From contig JASWJB010000005.1 of assembly GCA_032433595.1 (NCBI GenBank), positions 186,001 to 250,000 on the forward strand: 64,000 nt of DNA, given 5' to 3'. Below are positions 33,506 to 44,850 of the stretch, piece after piece. Position 1 is the first letter of the stretch. Each line of letters begins with the position of its first letter. This DNA is from Conoideocrella luteorostrata (taxonomy: Eukaryota; Ascomycota; Sordariomycetes; Hypocreales; Clavicipitaceae). The position numbers were made by a program, and so were the translations under genes. The notes beneath the pieces were generated by a model that was not told the origin of the DNA, ran no database searches, and saw only the letters and a program-made list of their open reading frames with translations.

Positions 33506-34872
33506 GGAAATTTTGCCTTTACTACAAATTCGGCCTCTAATTGACGTTTATAAGTCAAGGGACGAGGTTGGAAAGCACAAATGTTTGACATGAGCCCGGA
33601 ACATGTATGCCCCGACCGACTTTTCGCAGGTGAACACCCCATTTTGGTCACGAGCGGCTGATCGGTCGTCGCTTCGGTTGCCATATGCATGCACACTTGA
33701 GCTTATTATTGGGGTAGCAAACTTACAGCCAGTACTCTCCGTCTTTTCCAAAGTTTTTACTTGTATGCCTGAAAATCTTGACGGCCGCGTAATTGTTACA
33801 AGACAAAGATTTTCATGTCACTATGGACGTTTATGGCTGCTAAATTTGAACGGCCACTCTTACCGTCCGATAAAAGCCTTCTGTGTGTATTCATGTACAT
33901 TAACATCCAAAATTCCAAGATATCAGTCATTGGGCTATGTTTGACGTATTCAAAAGCTTCGTTTACGCAGGAAATAAGCCAGACGCAAGGAAAGGTCCAC
34001 GGGGTAACGCCATAAAGGTGGAGGATGACCGAGAGTCTCTCCATTGACTCCTTCTTGTAATTGAGTTAAGGAATGATGATCATCGGGCATTCTGTTGAAT
34101 AAGACTGCCAATCACTGGCCTGGACTCCTTCCGTAACTTTTTGTGTGAGGACGTTGGGGTATTTTTGGGGTGGACGACTTCGTACCGTCTGCTTCTTACA
34201 CACAGTCACCCCTATCAAATTGGGTATGAAGAAAAATGATCATAACCGCCGACAGGCCCTCACTGAAAAAGAATAACGTATACCTAATAAGTGGCTTGGC
34301 GTGATTGCTGCTTTAGAACACGCTTCGCGTCTCCATGGCATTTGTTCTTATAGGTGTTTCCGGTACTGCGTGCCAGTATTGCTAAAGAAGGTGCCGACGT
34401 GGATAAGGCTGAAGGGGTGGAAGACGGAGTAATCTATAAGAATAATTCCGAAGCCGAGATTTAGGAGGAACGCCATATCGCTCATCTGGTCCGGAAGTTC
34501 AGCAGCCTGGAAGATTTGTCAACTTGAATGTCCATTGCGCCATAACGCAAAAGTGTGAGCTCACTAAATGTTCATTTAGCAAGTTTTTATCATGTCTTAT
34601 AATATCCAACAAGATTAACAAGGAGACAACAAACAAAAGGGACAGAATGTCTACATTCTCATCAGCGCAAGACAATGTAAATTAACCAGCTTTGATCTAA
34701 GTTTATGGCCTAATTCTAATCTTTTAGTAATGAAGACCCTTCGCCCCTCGCCCTAAATAGCGAATTAAGAACAATTTCCTGCTCCGCAACCACCAACATT
34801 CCACAGCTGCCCCCACCGCAAGAAGACATGAGCAAGTGCTCAATTGCCGTCTCTTCAGGCTTGACCTTCTTT
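33506..34872. other. spacer between CHAT relic and ADP-ribosyltransferase gene
   Basis: No supported gene; frames at 33548-34044 are short and conflict. Part of 34716-34872 may extend the C-terminus of the next gene in another phase (see that entry). Confidence 0.45.
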
Positions 34873-35775
34873 TCATTCAAGGCATCGATCTTCCTCTGCT
34901 TTCCAGGAATTATTTGATTTTGGAGGATCTTGCTTGGAAGAGAAGAGCGGAGAGAAATTTCGCCAGCCCACCGCCGCTCCATTTATCTTCATAAATTCAA
35001 TAGCCTCGATCGCGACAGAGCGATTTTTGAGATCAATCCACGGCTTGTCGAACTGCCCCTCCCATCTGCCCTCTACTAACCCAGCGAGCTGTGGCTGCGG
35101 GCCGCTCGCTTTATAGGCGTCAAACTTGGGATCGTAGTTAGGACTAGCCTCGTACAGTTTCGAGGCGTCAGTAAAGTCCGCGTTATCCGGATCATCAAAT
35201 AAATCCGCGAAGATATTAATAGCGTGATAATTCTCCGGGATGCGCACCCAGCCTTTCACTTGGGTCCAGGGGATGCCTGCAATTGCTGCGATTTCGTGTT
35301 CCCGTTGAACCATATAGTCAACACTAGGTAGAGAAGGCATTACGTCAACCATGTTTGGAGTGGTGTGGATATGGTAGACCCATGCGTTCTTTGGGTTTTT
35401 CCCCTTCGCAAATGCTGCGGCAATGTTGAATCGTTTAGTTGTCGAGACATAAATGGTGTCTAATTTACCTCTTTTTCCGTCCACAGACTCGTCCATAAAG
35501 TGCTTATATAATCCGTATGACTCTGGGTTATGAGGCGGCATGTCAGAGTAGGGGAGAAAGCCACCGGCTGCTTTAATTACAGCTGGCTCCCTATCTTCTG
35601 CACGAAACACAAAAGAAGGGTGCGATGACACCACGGGCTTAACATGCTCGCCTATTTCCAGGCGTGAGTCCGCCACACCGGTGGACTGTGATTCCGTGGG
35701 CGCAGAACAGTCACCATCTGCTAACGACAGCAGGTGAATAAGAGATAGGCAAAAATGAATAAATATATTCTTCAT
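34873..35775 (-). CDS. heat-labile enterotoxin A-chain-like ADP-ribosyltransferase
   Basis: A single-exon frame of 300 residues with a signal peptide (about residues 1-22, 'MKNIFIHFCLSLIHLLSL'). The R-S-E class motifs are all visible: 'FVFRAEDREPAVIKAAGGF' with Arg58, 'IYVSTTKRFNIAAAFA' with the STT at 111-113, and the E-x-E at 159-161 in 'VQREHEIAAIAGIPW'. Proteins of this type transfer ADP-ribose from NAD to host proteins. In fungi, especially insect-pathogenic and nematode-associated Hypocreales, they are abundant and secreted; their targets are mostly unknown. The frame ends 'EEDRCLE'; a second minus-strand phase (34716-34982) continues with lysine-rich and Cys/Gly residues, so a late frameshift or missed splice could change the C-terminus. 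Toxic activity is not shown by sequence alone. Confidence 0.88.
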   Translation of the reverse strand: MKNIFIHFCLSLIHLLSLADGDCSAPTESQSTGVADSRLEIGEHVKPVVSSHPSFVFRAEDREPAVIKAAGGFLPYSDMPPHNPESYGLYKHFMDESVDGKRGKLDTIYVSTTKRFNIAAAFAKGKNPKNAWVYHIHTTPNMVDVMPSLPSVDYMVQREHEIAAIAGIPWTQVKGWVRIPENYHAINIFADLFDDPDNADFTDASKLYEASPNYDPKFDAYKASGPQPQLAGLVEGRWEGQFDKPWIDLKNRSVAIEAIEFMKINGAAVGWRNFSPLFSSKQDPPKSNNSWKAEEDRCLE

Positions 35776-36117
35776 TGTGTAGTCCAGTAATTAGAAACCT
35801 CTGTGAAGAATGCTTTTGGATATAATGCAACAATCCTCTAATAGACTGGAGTGCGCCAACACCTCTTATTTAAGGACGGAGAGTGCTCGGTTATCATCTT
35901 AAAAGATTAGATCAACAAAACCGTCGCGACCAAGATTGAGATCTGAGTTTTATGCCGACTTCGTGGCTTGTTGGTCCTTGACTCGTGGCATAGCACTAGA
36001 AATACCGAATTATATTGGGGATGCCGATTATCGGGGGGTGGGGGTGAACTTATCAGTTTGAGGATGTAGAGGTGGGCGTAGACCGACGTTAAAAATCGGG
36101 TATTTCTTGATAGAGTC
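35776..36117. other. upstream region of the ADP-ribosyltransferase gene
   Basis: The presumed promoter and leader of the minus-strand gene. No coding feature. Confidence 0.5.
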
Positions 36118-36797
36118 TCATGTAGAATAAAACATCGTCAAGGTAGACAAGCAAGATAGTAGATTAGGCACTGTAGATTTTAAAGCTAGCAAATCGTGAA
36201 TCATCGCTAACCGTTGGTCGAGTAATGCCTCGCTTTGGAAGAGGATTGGACGCGCCGACTGTTCTGCTCGTGCGCCTGCATCCCTGACTCCGTAATTAGC
36301 CCCTGAAGCCACCAGCACTCCCACAAGGCCGACGAAACGTTCGTTTACACGAGGAAAGGCTCTAAACATGCTATAATAGAACCGTAGGCCATAATCACTA
36401 TGATCTAAGAACTCGATACCGTAATATACTGTCTTTATGTACAGGTGATGCCATCTAGATGTTTCACGTCATAAATGAAACTGAGCCATTTGGATAGGTC
36501 GGCACATAGAATGACCTGCAATGACCGAGCGGATTTTCCCTCAGGGGTGAGAGGAATCCCAGGCTGTCTCGATTGCTGCTCATCACCTGCGAGTTTCAGG
36601 CTCGCGAGTAACCCAATGTGGAGAATATCCCGAGCCGACTGACGCGGTGAATAGTTTGCGCTTATTCCCGTAGTGGCACACTCCTCGAATCCTGCCGACG
36701 GCTTCTCTGATGTGCAATCTTCAACAGCTTGTCTCCCGACCCAATCGCACATCTGAGTACGCTTCCGTGCTTGATCGTCGACCTTGGACCACTTCAT
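36118..36797 (-). pseudogene. unidentified coding relic with a frameshift
   Basis: Two minus-strand segments read as one protein if the phase changes near 36440. The first contains 'ARDILHIGLLASLKLAGDEQ' and 'LQVILCADLSKWLSFIYDVK'. The second contains 'YYGIEFLDHSDYGLRFYYS', 'FRAFPRVNERFVGLVGVLV' and 'RPILFQSEALLDQRLAMIH'. No splice consensus bridges them, so a small indel is the simpler explanation. No family recognised; the composition is protein-like. Confidence 0.4.
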
Positions 36798-37481
36798 CTG
36801 TCATGTCGTCCCGCTCCAGACAGAAGACGTCGTGGTCTTGGCCTGGATCGGAAAAGTTCCGGTCGCGTGCTCTCTGTCGCGGATCTCTTTGTAGCGGGGT
36901 AAAACTTTTTGGCTCCGTTCTCGATGTATGCATACGTACTAGGATATCAAGAGGTCTTAATCAGCTTTTGCCGCGCTTGATCTCCACCATCTCATCCTGC
37001 ACCAAACCTATGACAATTAGAGATGCGCAATTTCCTCTCGTATTGCAAGAAAATACTCCCAGTGTGATATAAGGCAGATGGAACAGCGTGTGGCGCAGCG
37101 TTGTGGTCGTCCCCCAACGCCAACGTTTATATGAATGTTCCGCAGGGGAAAAAGAATGGGGTTCCTTGACTTGGATTGGTGTCAATCTCGGCGGCATTTT
37201 TTAACCACTTGAATAAGATCAAAATATGCCAATAAGATCTCTGAGGTAGACATTACGGTGCAATCTCATGCTAAGAGGCAGAGGTCATCGTTCCTGCAGA
37301 CGGCATCGCCCTGACCGGGCCGTGCTTCATCAAAGAGCTGCATTTCCACCAGCGCCAGTAGTTCTTGAAAAGTTAAGACTCTCGTGAATAAACGGGACAT
37401 TTGAAGTCGTCGTCCATTGACTCCGCCATAGCGGTGTCAACGTCAGTCTGAATACGCATAGCAAGTTACGTCGCCGCAATA
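36798..37481. other. spacer, no supported gene
   Basis: Short overlapping frames only. Confidence 0.5.
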
Positions 37482-37739
37482 CTACGGTCCCGTAGAGCAA
37501 CTAACGGGGTCTTTTAATTCACTGCTACTCATTTCTTCGATACAGCATGTATCAACCCATACATAGCACATATGTGGGAGACCCTCGCCCACGGCTTTGC
37601 AGAGTAGAAGATTTCTTGCCAACCTAGACGGAGAACCATGGCCGGTTGATGACTGCTTGGGAGCGCGACTTTGTCGGAGCCGGGCGCGGGAATGGAACAG
37701 AGAGAGCAACTTCCTGAGAACCACATGCGCTTGCGGCAT
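37482..37739 (-). pseudogene. HET-domain N-terminal relic
   Basis: The minus-strand frame contains 'CKAVGEGLPHMCYVWVDTCC' followed directly by 'IEEMSSSELKDPV'. This is the best-conserved HET block (W-[VI]-D-T-C-C-I-[DE]-K-x-S-S-[AS]-E-L). The preceding residues 'RLARNLLLCKAVGEGL' fit the helix before it. The expected continuation into SMFxWYxxA is absent and the frame stops after 'SCSTGP'. A relic of a heterokaryon-incompatibility-type gene. Confidence 0.65.
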
Positions 37740-38918
37740 ATGAGCGTTGAAAAGCGTGCACTAATGGCCAAGTCAAATTGAAAGGGGCATCGATAATTGA
37801 ACATCGAACATCTGCATGTGGGCTAGACTGTCTTCCACATAGCCAGGACCTGCGAACAGACCTTGACACTAGCATTCTCCACGATGCTGCAGCCATGTCG
37901 CGTCACCCCCGCTTGATGTGATCGGCTGAGCGCATTGAGATCAGTCGCTGCAGCATGCTCCGCCCGGCTGGGTACGGGTACGGGTTGATTGATGACGGTC
38001 GTGTCAGAGGCTTATCAGTACGGACGAGAAGAGAGGCTGTCTCCGCCTTGCGACCGTCAGCCCACGCTCCAACTCGTGCGGAGTGTCCGGCGTGGTCCAG
38101 CACAGCTGTGGCCGAACACGCCACGTACGTCTGCAATAGCTTGACAACCTGCAGGCATGATGGCATCAATGATTAGCTCCGCAACTGGTCTTGCACACAC
38201 GTGCGCCGCAAAAGATCCCCACGCACACCAGCACTACGGCCTCACTGACAACCGTTGCATCTCATCAAGCTCTGTTTCCACCTACGGCCCACTCACGCAT
38301 GGGTGCGTGCGCCATTGACTCGGCACTTGTTTTAACTGGGGTTAAACAGCCTCTAATTCGCGGGGCTGCTTCTCCGAGGCTGGCTGGGACCACCAGCCTT
38401 GACGTCGGGTTGGGGCTGGACCAGAGTCAACCAGGGCCAAGCTTGGTTACAACGCATTCATGAGGCTTGCATGGCAAACTAACGCGAACTGGACTCAAAA
38501 CTGTGCTCCTCACGCAACTCCCATCGTCGAAGCAATTTTCTCATCTCCTCTTATCCCACATCCCTATCTTTTATAGAGACTGCGAAATGCGCCCACAAAT
38601 GGGTGAGACACAGCGCCCATGACTCTGCTACGGCCACGTCTGTGACGGGCAATGCCTTTGCTTCTTATACACGCGCCAGTTGCCGCCTGCCGCCTGCCGC
38701 CTGCCTGCCGGCCAGCCTGCGAAATCCATCAAGCGACCCCAATCTCCAACGACCTCGGCATTTTCAAGTTGATGAAAGGTCGTAAAAATCATCCTGACAA
38801 CTCATGAAGAATTTACCCTGAATTACATCAACAACTGCGTCTTGTGGGCTGCAACAGCGCCGCTAGGCGTGGGTCGTGCCATCAGATGCTGACCGGATGG
38901 CAAAGCAGTCTTCCGGCC
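37740..38918. other. upstream region of the CFEM receptor
   Basis: No supported gene. The GC-richer part at 38600-38720 has a short CTGCCGCCTGCC direct repeat (38680-38707). The last ~150 bases are the presumed leader. Confidence 0.5.
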
Positions 38919-40570
38919 ATGGTTCTCGGGCTAGATAGAAGTCTTCTGACTCTATTCCTGGTCTTCCTCTTGGTCGAGAAAGTTTTGTCGGATTCTGTAT
39001 CAGATACTACAATGAAAGATGCGTTACTCACCATGCCATCTTGTGCCGTAAGTACAATGTTCACCCTCGTTCAATTCGCACCGCTGGAACAAGACAGTAA
39101 TGGTTTCTTGAACACATTTCAGGCATCATGCTTCACAGGAGCTTGTGAACTGTCCAACACTACTTGTGTTTGCCTCACTCTAGCAGAAAGCAGTACTGAG
39201 GACTGTCTACTGCTAGCGTGCGCACTTCCAGAAGCTCTATGTACGTACGACTCTTGACAAATCTTTACATCTTAATCTCTTCTGGGCTTTCATTGACCGA
39301 GGAGACTTACAGTCAGTGGTAATCTTACCAAAACCATCTGCCAAGTTCCGGTCCGAGACAGAACTGTCGAGTTCAACGTCATGATCCTCGTCCTCGCACC
39401 AATTGCGGTAACTTTTGTGACGGTTCGTCTGCTGTACAAGCAATTCTTTAGCGTAAAGCAGCGCTTCGAGAGGGACGACTGGGCAATCTTCCTAGTTATA
39501 CCGATTGCCATACCTTGCATTGTTCTGACGATCGTCGGCCTCACCGGCCATGGGCTAGGCAGAGACCTTTGGGGACTGTCACAGTCCGACCTGGAAGCAT
39601 TTGGGCTTTACTTTTATCTCATAGAGATTCTTTACATTGTTCTCATGGCGCACGTCAAGCTCGCTTTGTGTCTTTTTTACCTGAATATCTTTTCAGGGAC
39701 AGGAGTTCGCCGCCTCCTCTGGATCTCGGTGGGTTTTCATGTTGCGTTCACCACGGCCTTTGTTCTTGGTATCATCTTTCAATGTTCGCCAATTCGGTAT
39801 CAATGGGAAAAATATGACTGGACGAATGGACCCACGGCCGAGGGACATTGCATCAATATCAACGTCGCTGGCTGGGCAAATGCATCGATAACTCTAGCTT
39901 CGGATATTTGGCTTCTGGCTATTCCTCTTTGGCAAATCAAAAAGCTGAAGCTGCACTGGAAGAAGAAAATCGGAGTAGCCTTGATGTTTCTAACCGGTGC
40001 AATGTAAGTTCCAACGTCTTTGCTTGTTATAATTCACCGCTTTCTCAATGAATGAATTGGGTTTTGTTATTTATGCTAATCGGTGATTGCCTCCCTCCCC
40101 CCTTATTTTAGTGTCACGGTCGTCTCTATCCTGCGCTTGAAATCCATCGCTCGATTTGCAAAAACAACGAACCCGACGTGGGACCAGTGGGAAATCGTCT
40201 GGTGGTCTACTATTGAAGTTTGCGTTGGCTTGATATGTACATCACTACCAGCAATACGGCTTGTGCTGGTTCGCATTGCCCCACGGGTATTTGGATCAAA
40301 ACCACACACTCAGCGGTAAGAAACACCTATTTAATGGCGAAAAACTGCCAGACTATTTGAAGCGGCTAACATAAAGCGTGGTAAAGAACTAGTCTTCCTA
40401 TGATATCTCCGATCAGAAAACCACCACGACCTCCTCTCGGTTTGGAGGACACCTTGTCTCCAGAATGGGGCCAAGTAGATGCGCAACGCTATCCGGCAGC
40501 TTCATTGCATAGTAAGCCGGACGCATCACATAGTGAAACGGCTCTTTCTGGATCGTATTATAATTGTTAA
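38919..40570 (+). CDS. CFEM-domain Pth11-like seven-transmembrane receptor
   Basis: Model join(38919..39047, 39123..39240, 39313..40003, 40112..40315, 40393..40570), 439 residues; all phases agree. A signal peptide ('LLTLFLVFLLVEKVLS') is followed by an extracellular CFEM domain with 'MPSCAASCFTGACELSNTTC' and 'VCLTLAESSTEDCLLLAC'. Seven hydrophobic helices follow, from 'VMILVLAPIAVTFVTVRLLY' to 'VCVGLICTSLPAIRLVLV', with the typical 'RFERDDWAIFL' loop and 'GLGRDLWGL'. The cytoplasmic tail is proline-rich. These receptors belong to the Pth11-related group, which in plant and insect pathogens senses surfaces; the ligand here is unknown. Intron 1 (39048-39122) has no stop and is a multiple of three, but splicing is needed to pair the CFEM cysteines. 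ATG 38889 is an alternative start. Confidence 0.88.
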
Positions 40571-41875
40571 TTTTATGTGGTGTTCAATGATGATTGGTTC
40601 CGCGGGGCAATTTATAAAGTTATTTGGAGAGCAGCATAGCGGGCGAACGTACTGTTCACTGTTTTAGTTTTGCTGCAAAGGCTGAAAAGAATTTTAAAGC
40701 TTCAACCGGGCTTGGAGCTTGAGTATCCTCGCTGATGGTTTTGCCACATGGCAGTCATCATTTAGTGTCTAGTGTTGGGATTTCGTGCTTGGTCTGTAGT
40801 GACGCTACGTAGTCATATCGATGCCGATCTGGCATCTAATCGAATACCGGGGGAAACCATTCCCCAACTCGCATTGGAACTCGTACCCTCAGCTTCCGGG
40901 TTTCGTCAAAGGCCGATGCTGCTTCCCAGTCCAAGATGCCGAGGGTCCGAGGTTGTCCTTTATAGGTCCTCTTCACAAGCTAATTTACTGGCTTTGCAGC
41001 ACTAGTGAGATCTGAACAGCACATGAAAAATTACCTACATCTGAAACTTCCGGTTGGCAAAGGGAGCCTTGAATCCGATGCTGCTATTCCGTTTGCTGCG
41101 ACGGCGGCTAGCACGTATCAGCAGTCCCAATCTGCGTTTCACAACCCTTCTACGGACGAGTCATAGCGGAACGTCCAATGTATCAATAAATACAACGCCG
41201 GAAATTTGCACTCGACCTTAAGCCGTTCGCCAACGTAGAAGAAGGGTGAAGCAACTCCCTCGCCAGAAGGCCTAATCAAAGATAGAGTTGAAGCAAGAAG
41301 GTTTTGGGTCAGCGGGTCTATACAAACCCTCAACGGTTTTTTTGTTTCTTCATATTTTGGTTGAATGTGAGACAATGTGGCTCTATCGTGCAAGCTAATG
41401 CACCTTGACTAAGCTTCCCCGCGGCCAAAAGAGACACCCGCGCCATGGTATTCGTGCCGATGCCCTATTGTAGTTAGTAGTACTATTACCAGCCGGAAGA
41501 CAACGTGGAGTTTACGAAACCTAATTGCCGAACAAAATGACTAGTCATAAATATGGACATCGAGATTACTTCTCGTGTCAGTTGTCAAATTTTACTTTTC
41601 ACTACTTACGCATCACCCCTCAATGGACGTAAGCGAGCCTCTACTACTCGTCCCCGATAAACCCTGAAATGGAAAGGAACGAAGTAAGTACAATTTTGAT
41701 TGCGTTAGAATATCCAGACCTCCGCGCCATCGGCACTATTGTTGAAATGATTCGCCTCCTACTATGGCTCAAAATCCAGCTATTAAGACATTCATTTCTA
41801 AGTCTGATGAACTTCGGAATATTGTTTCTGGCAGATCGGTGTCGAATGCTAGCTTGGCTCAACTCATTTGACTAA
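40571..41875. other. intergenic region
   Basis: No supported gene. The frames are short and conflicting. An alternative 3' end of the bZIP gene falls at 41864. Confidence 0.5.
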
Positions 41876-42712
41876 TCAACCCAAAAGTAGTAGGTAAGTA
41901 CATAGTTGTGTGATAGTTAGACGATAGCGGAGCGTACCTTCTTGGGATGACAGGGTCTCTGATTCACTGCTCAACCTCCTGGCATACTTGGAAGCTTCAA
42001 AGTTGATCCATACGTCGATGATGGGATCATGACAACCAGCATGGCAAAGTATACGGCTTTTCAGGACGGATATTTCCTGCAAGAGACTCATGTACTGAGC
42101 CTGCAGCTCACCGTTCAATGCCTTCACCTCGGATTCCCGTTGCTCAATTTTCTCGACCCAATCTTTCTTTCGTTTTCGAAACCTGGATGCAGCGACACGG
42201 TTTTCTTCAATACATTGCTGGTGCTTATTATATGATAGCTCTTCTTCTTTCTTTTTTCCATTTGTTTTTTCTCTCGGTTTCGGTTCAAACCGCGAAGACG
42301 GAGGAGGAGCGTGAAATGACTCTGAAGGGAATTTTTGTTCCGCAAAGGGGAATTTTGAATCCGCTTGGCTTGGTTCACGGGCAACGTCTTGCGAGGACAA
42401 AGGGCTAAGCGTGATATTTTCGTCTTCGGCAGTATCTAGAGCAGTGAAATCGTCGAAAGTAGACTGGAAATTGGGCGGAGAGTAGCCGTAACAGGAGCAA
42501 TATTTGGTCGTTGTTTCGTCGGCGTAATCGACGAAAGCTCCTGCGTGAAATCCGAAACTGCGCTCTTCAATTTCCGTAGACCCGATAAATGGTAGCCCTG
42601 ATGCATAATCATCACTTTCAGGAATACCAGCAGTTTGGCCCAACAAGAAACCTTTAGCACAACCGTCAATTTCTCCTGCAATATTTAAGCTGAAGGCTGC
42701 GGCCGTCGACAT
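41876..42712 (-). CDS. bZIP transcription factor (ATF/CREB-like)
   Basis: A single-exon frame of 278 residues. The basic region is 'QQCIEENRVAASRFRKRKKD' (N-x7-R pattern, NRVAASRFR), followed by a leucine zipper 'EKIEQRESEVKALNGELQAQ' and 'LQEISVLKSRILCH'. 'CHDPIIDVWI' after the zipper is characteristic of the fungal Atf1/AtfA-type group. The N-terminal 150 residues are acidic and Ser/Pro-rich, probably activating. A nuclear regulator, often stress- or conidiation-related in this group; targets unknown. The extreme C-terminus is uncertain: a 66-nt intron with donor GTACGC and acceptor GATTAG (41872-41937) would replace the last ~20 hydrophobic residues by Val-Lys and a stop at 41864. Confidence 0.88.
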   Translation of the reverse strand: MSTAAAFSLNIAGEIDGCAKGFLLGQTAGIPESDDYASGLPFIGSTEIEERSFGFHAGAFVDYADETTTKYCSCYGYSPPNFQSTFDDFTALDTAEDENITLSPLSSQDVAREPSQADSKFPFAEQKFPSESFHAPPPSSRFEPKPREKTNGKKKEEELSYNKHQQCIEENRVAASRFRKRKKDWVEKIEQRESEVKALNGELQAQYMSLLQEISVLKSRILCHAGCHDPIIDVWINFEASKYARRLSSESETLSSQEGTLRYRLTITQLCTYLLLLG

Positions 42713-44648
42713 GTCGCTTTCGCGCCTTCAGTAGCCGAGATTCGATTCGTTCATCTACCCCGATCGATGCTTTGGTAGATGCAGGAAATGCAATGGAACC
42801 TGAGGGTGTCGATTCCTGGAACGAAAATTCCCCGCCCTGGGTGATGGAATGAGGTGATTGCCAATATCAGCTAGAAAGAAAGCAACGCTTTGATCAGCTC
42901 TCCGAAAGCCCTGCCCACAGCAGCTATATAGCACCCGTGTGACGTGTCGGAGCTAGCGTTCCTATCCAGTCAGGGCTTGAAGCGCCCACAGCTTCGCGAA
43001 TCAGGGTTATGTATTCCTGATGCACGCCAGTGTGGCTGCTGAGACAGCTGTTGGTGGCGACGACGTGGCGCTGCTTGGGCTTGTCGCGATAAGTGCGCTG
43101 AATGTCTCCGCGCAGCTGAGCAGTATCGGACACATTTTGAAAACCAACACATTGAAGGTTTACGTCGACTCGACAGCCAGCTGGCTGTACTAAGGTATGC
43201 TGGGCCTGAGTTGTAGAAAACATATCACAAGATCTAGCAGAGGGTGGAGCTCCGCAGTACCAGGGTGGGCAATGCATTATATACAGCCGGCGACGAAAAT
43301 GCTGCGTGGCCCGGATGTGCACAACTTTCAGTGCATTAATATGTACAGGAATAGTGATGGGGCAGACTAATGCAAATATCTGAACCTAACTCGAGCCGAA
43401 TGCTCCCAACTCCCGATGCATTGTATCAATATACCGAGATGCAGGGCGCTTTGACACCCGTTATGGAGGAGGGTGCACCATTACTAAACCATTACGGAGT
43501 ACCGAGTACTATCAATGCCGGGTTGCTTCTGAGCCCTAGGCGTCTTTAATCGACGGTTGATATCGGATAACCCGGAGCTTAACAGGAACAAGCACAAATG
43601 GAAATGACGAGAAGCTGAGATGGGCTCTTTCGCGACTGGCCTGTTGGTCCTGTCCTGGCCGGCTAGTGTAAGCCACCATCACTGGAACTAGTGGGGAACT
43701 CCTGGCTGAATGAATAGCATTGGAGGTTTAGTGGAGAAAAATCAAACCATCGCTGCTGCGGAGAGATTACTGAACATACCAGCTTTGGCGTGACGTCCAA
43801 CGCGGAGAACAGCCCTACGACGGGTATGTCGTTTTCACCGCTGTTCGGCCGACCTCCTTCCACGCCACCTATCTCATAGCCAACGGCTGACAGTACTAAC
43901 CTAGTCGTAGTAGGCTCCTGAACAGAGTCGAAATCTTGCTTCAATCAAGCACAAGCTTGCATTTAATGGCGGAGGGAGACGAGGATTTGTGGCTTGCTTT
44001 TCAGTGACTTCATTGAGGTCGCTGTCTCGCGACACTTTCGCCGCTTACTTACTACGTCTTTGCAGAGTGCCTCTGATATAACGCCTCCGAATATGTGGCG
44101 TATTATGAATAGACTTTAATTCATGTATATCTATATTGCAAGCATTAAGCCAGCGCGGGATAGCGAGATTGAGCGCGATACCGACGTTTATTGAAGGCAC
44201 TATTATAAACTAGCGACATGGCCTAGCAAGATTTTGGGAGGATTGCCAAGAGTCAGGTGAAGTTGCCGAATCCCATGTCCGTCTAAAAATAGTAGGGTTT
44301 GAAGTGGTGTAGGTTTCTCCCATATCTTTTAGCTTGTCTTATTGCGTTAGTTGTAAATATTTGGGTTCCGCAATAATATACAGGCTTCCGTAATAGTGAT
44401 CTACCTGATATTACGGAAAACACAACAAAAAGTAGAAAACAGATGTAGCAGATAAATGCGATTTTTGGGTAAGTAACTAATGATCGTATTTAAAAGATGG
44501 CTGTGATCTCTGGCCTGTTCACCAAAGACGAAAGATTTCTCCGTTTTGTATGCTTATAATTAAGCTTTTTTGGCGTCCAACAAGAACACCACATATAAAT
44601 GTTATCGCATCGAGACAATCGTGGAGTGCTATCGCGTGAAATGACTAT
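42713..44648. other. intergenic region with one weak minus-strand frame
   Basis: The minus-strand frame 42924-43322 reads in part 'VSDTAQLRGDIQRTYRDKPK' and 'RHVVATNSCLSSHTGVHQEY', which is protein-like, but it has no domain or signal peptide I recognise, so I do not call it. An exact TACGGAGTA is at 43493-43501. 44000-44640 is AT-rich and empty. Confidence 0.45.
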
Positions 44649-44850
44649 TGTGGGTTGCACAAGGGGCTGTGCAGGTGATCTAGATCAAATGCCTCAAAAT
44701 GCAATACATTGTATTAATTTGTGTGTATCTAAGAGGAAGAAAACAAGTCAAGATACGAAGCTCGATATCGCAGTATAAATATCGTGGCCGAAAGGTGACC
44801 ACGTGACTCGCTCCATGCTCCTGGGTGGGCTTGGCGGCAGGATTCCAACA
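44649..44850 (-). mobile_element. solo LTR, copia-type, copy 5, with perfect target duplication
   Basis: 202 bp, TGTGGGTTGCACAAGG ... GGATTCCAACA on the plus strand, flanked by ACTAT (44644-44648) and ACTAT (44851-44855). It keeps CAGTATAAATATCG, GGCCGAAAGGTGACCACGTGAC and GGCTTGGCGG. Confidence 0.95.

Noticed and set aside
42924..43322. Minus-strand 132-codon frame
   Set aside because: Partly protein-like, but no start context, signal peptide, splice support or family; left as an uncalled possibility.
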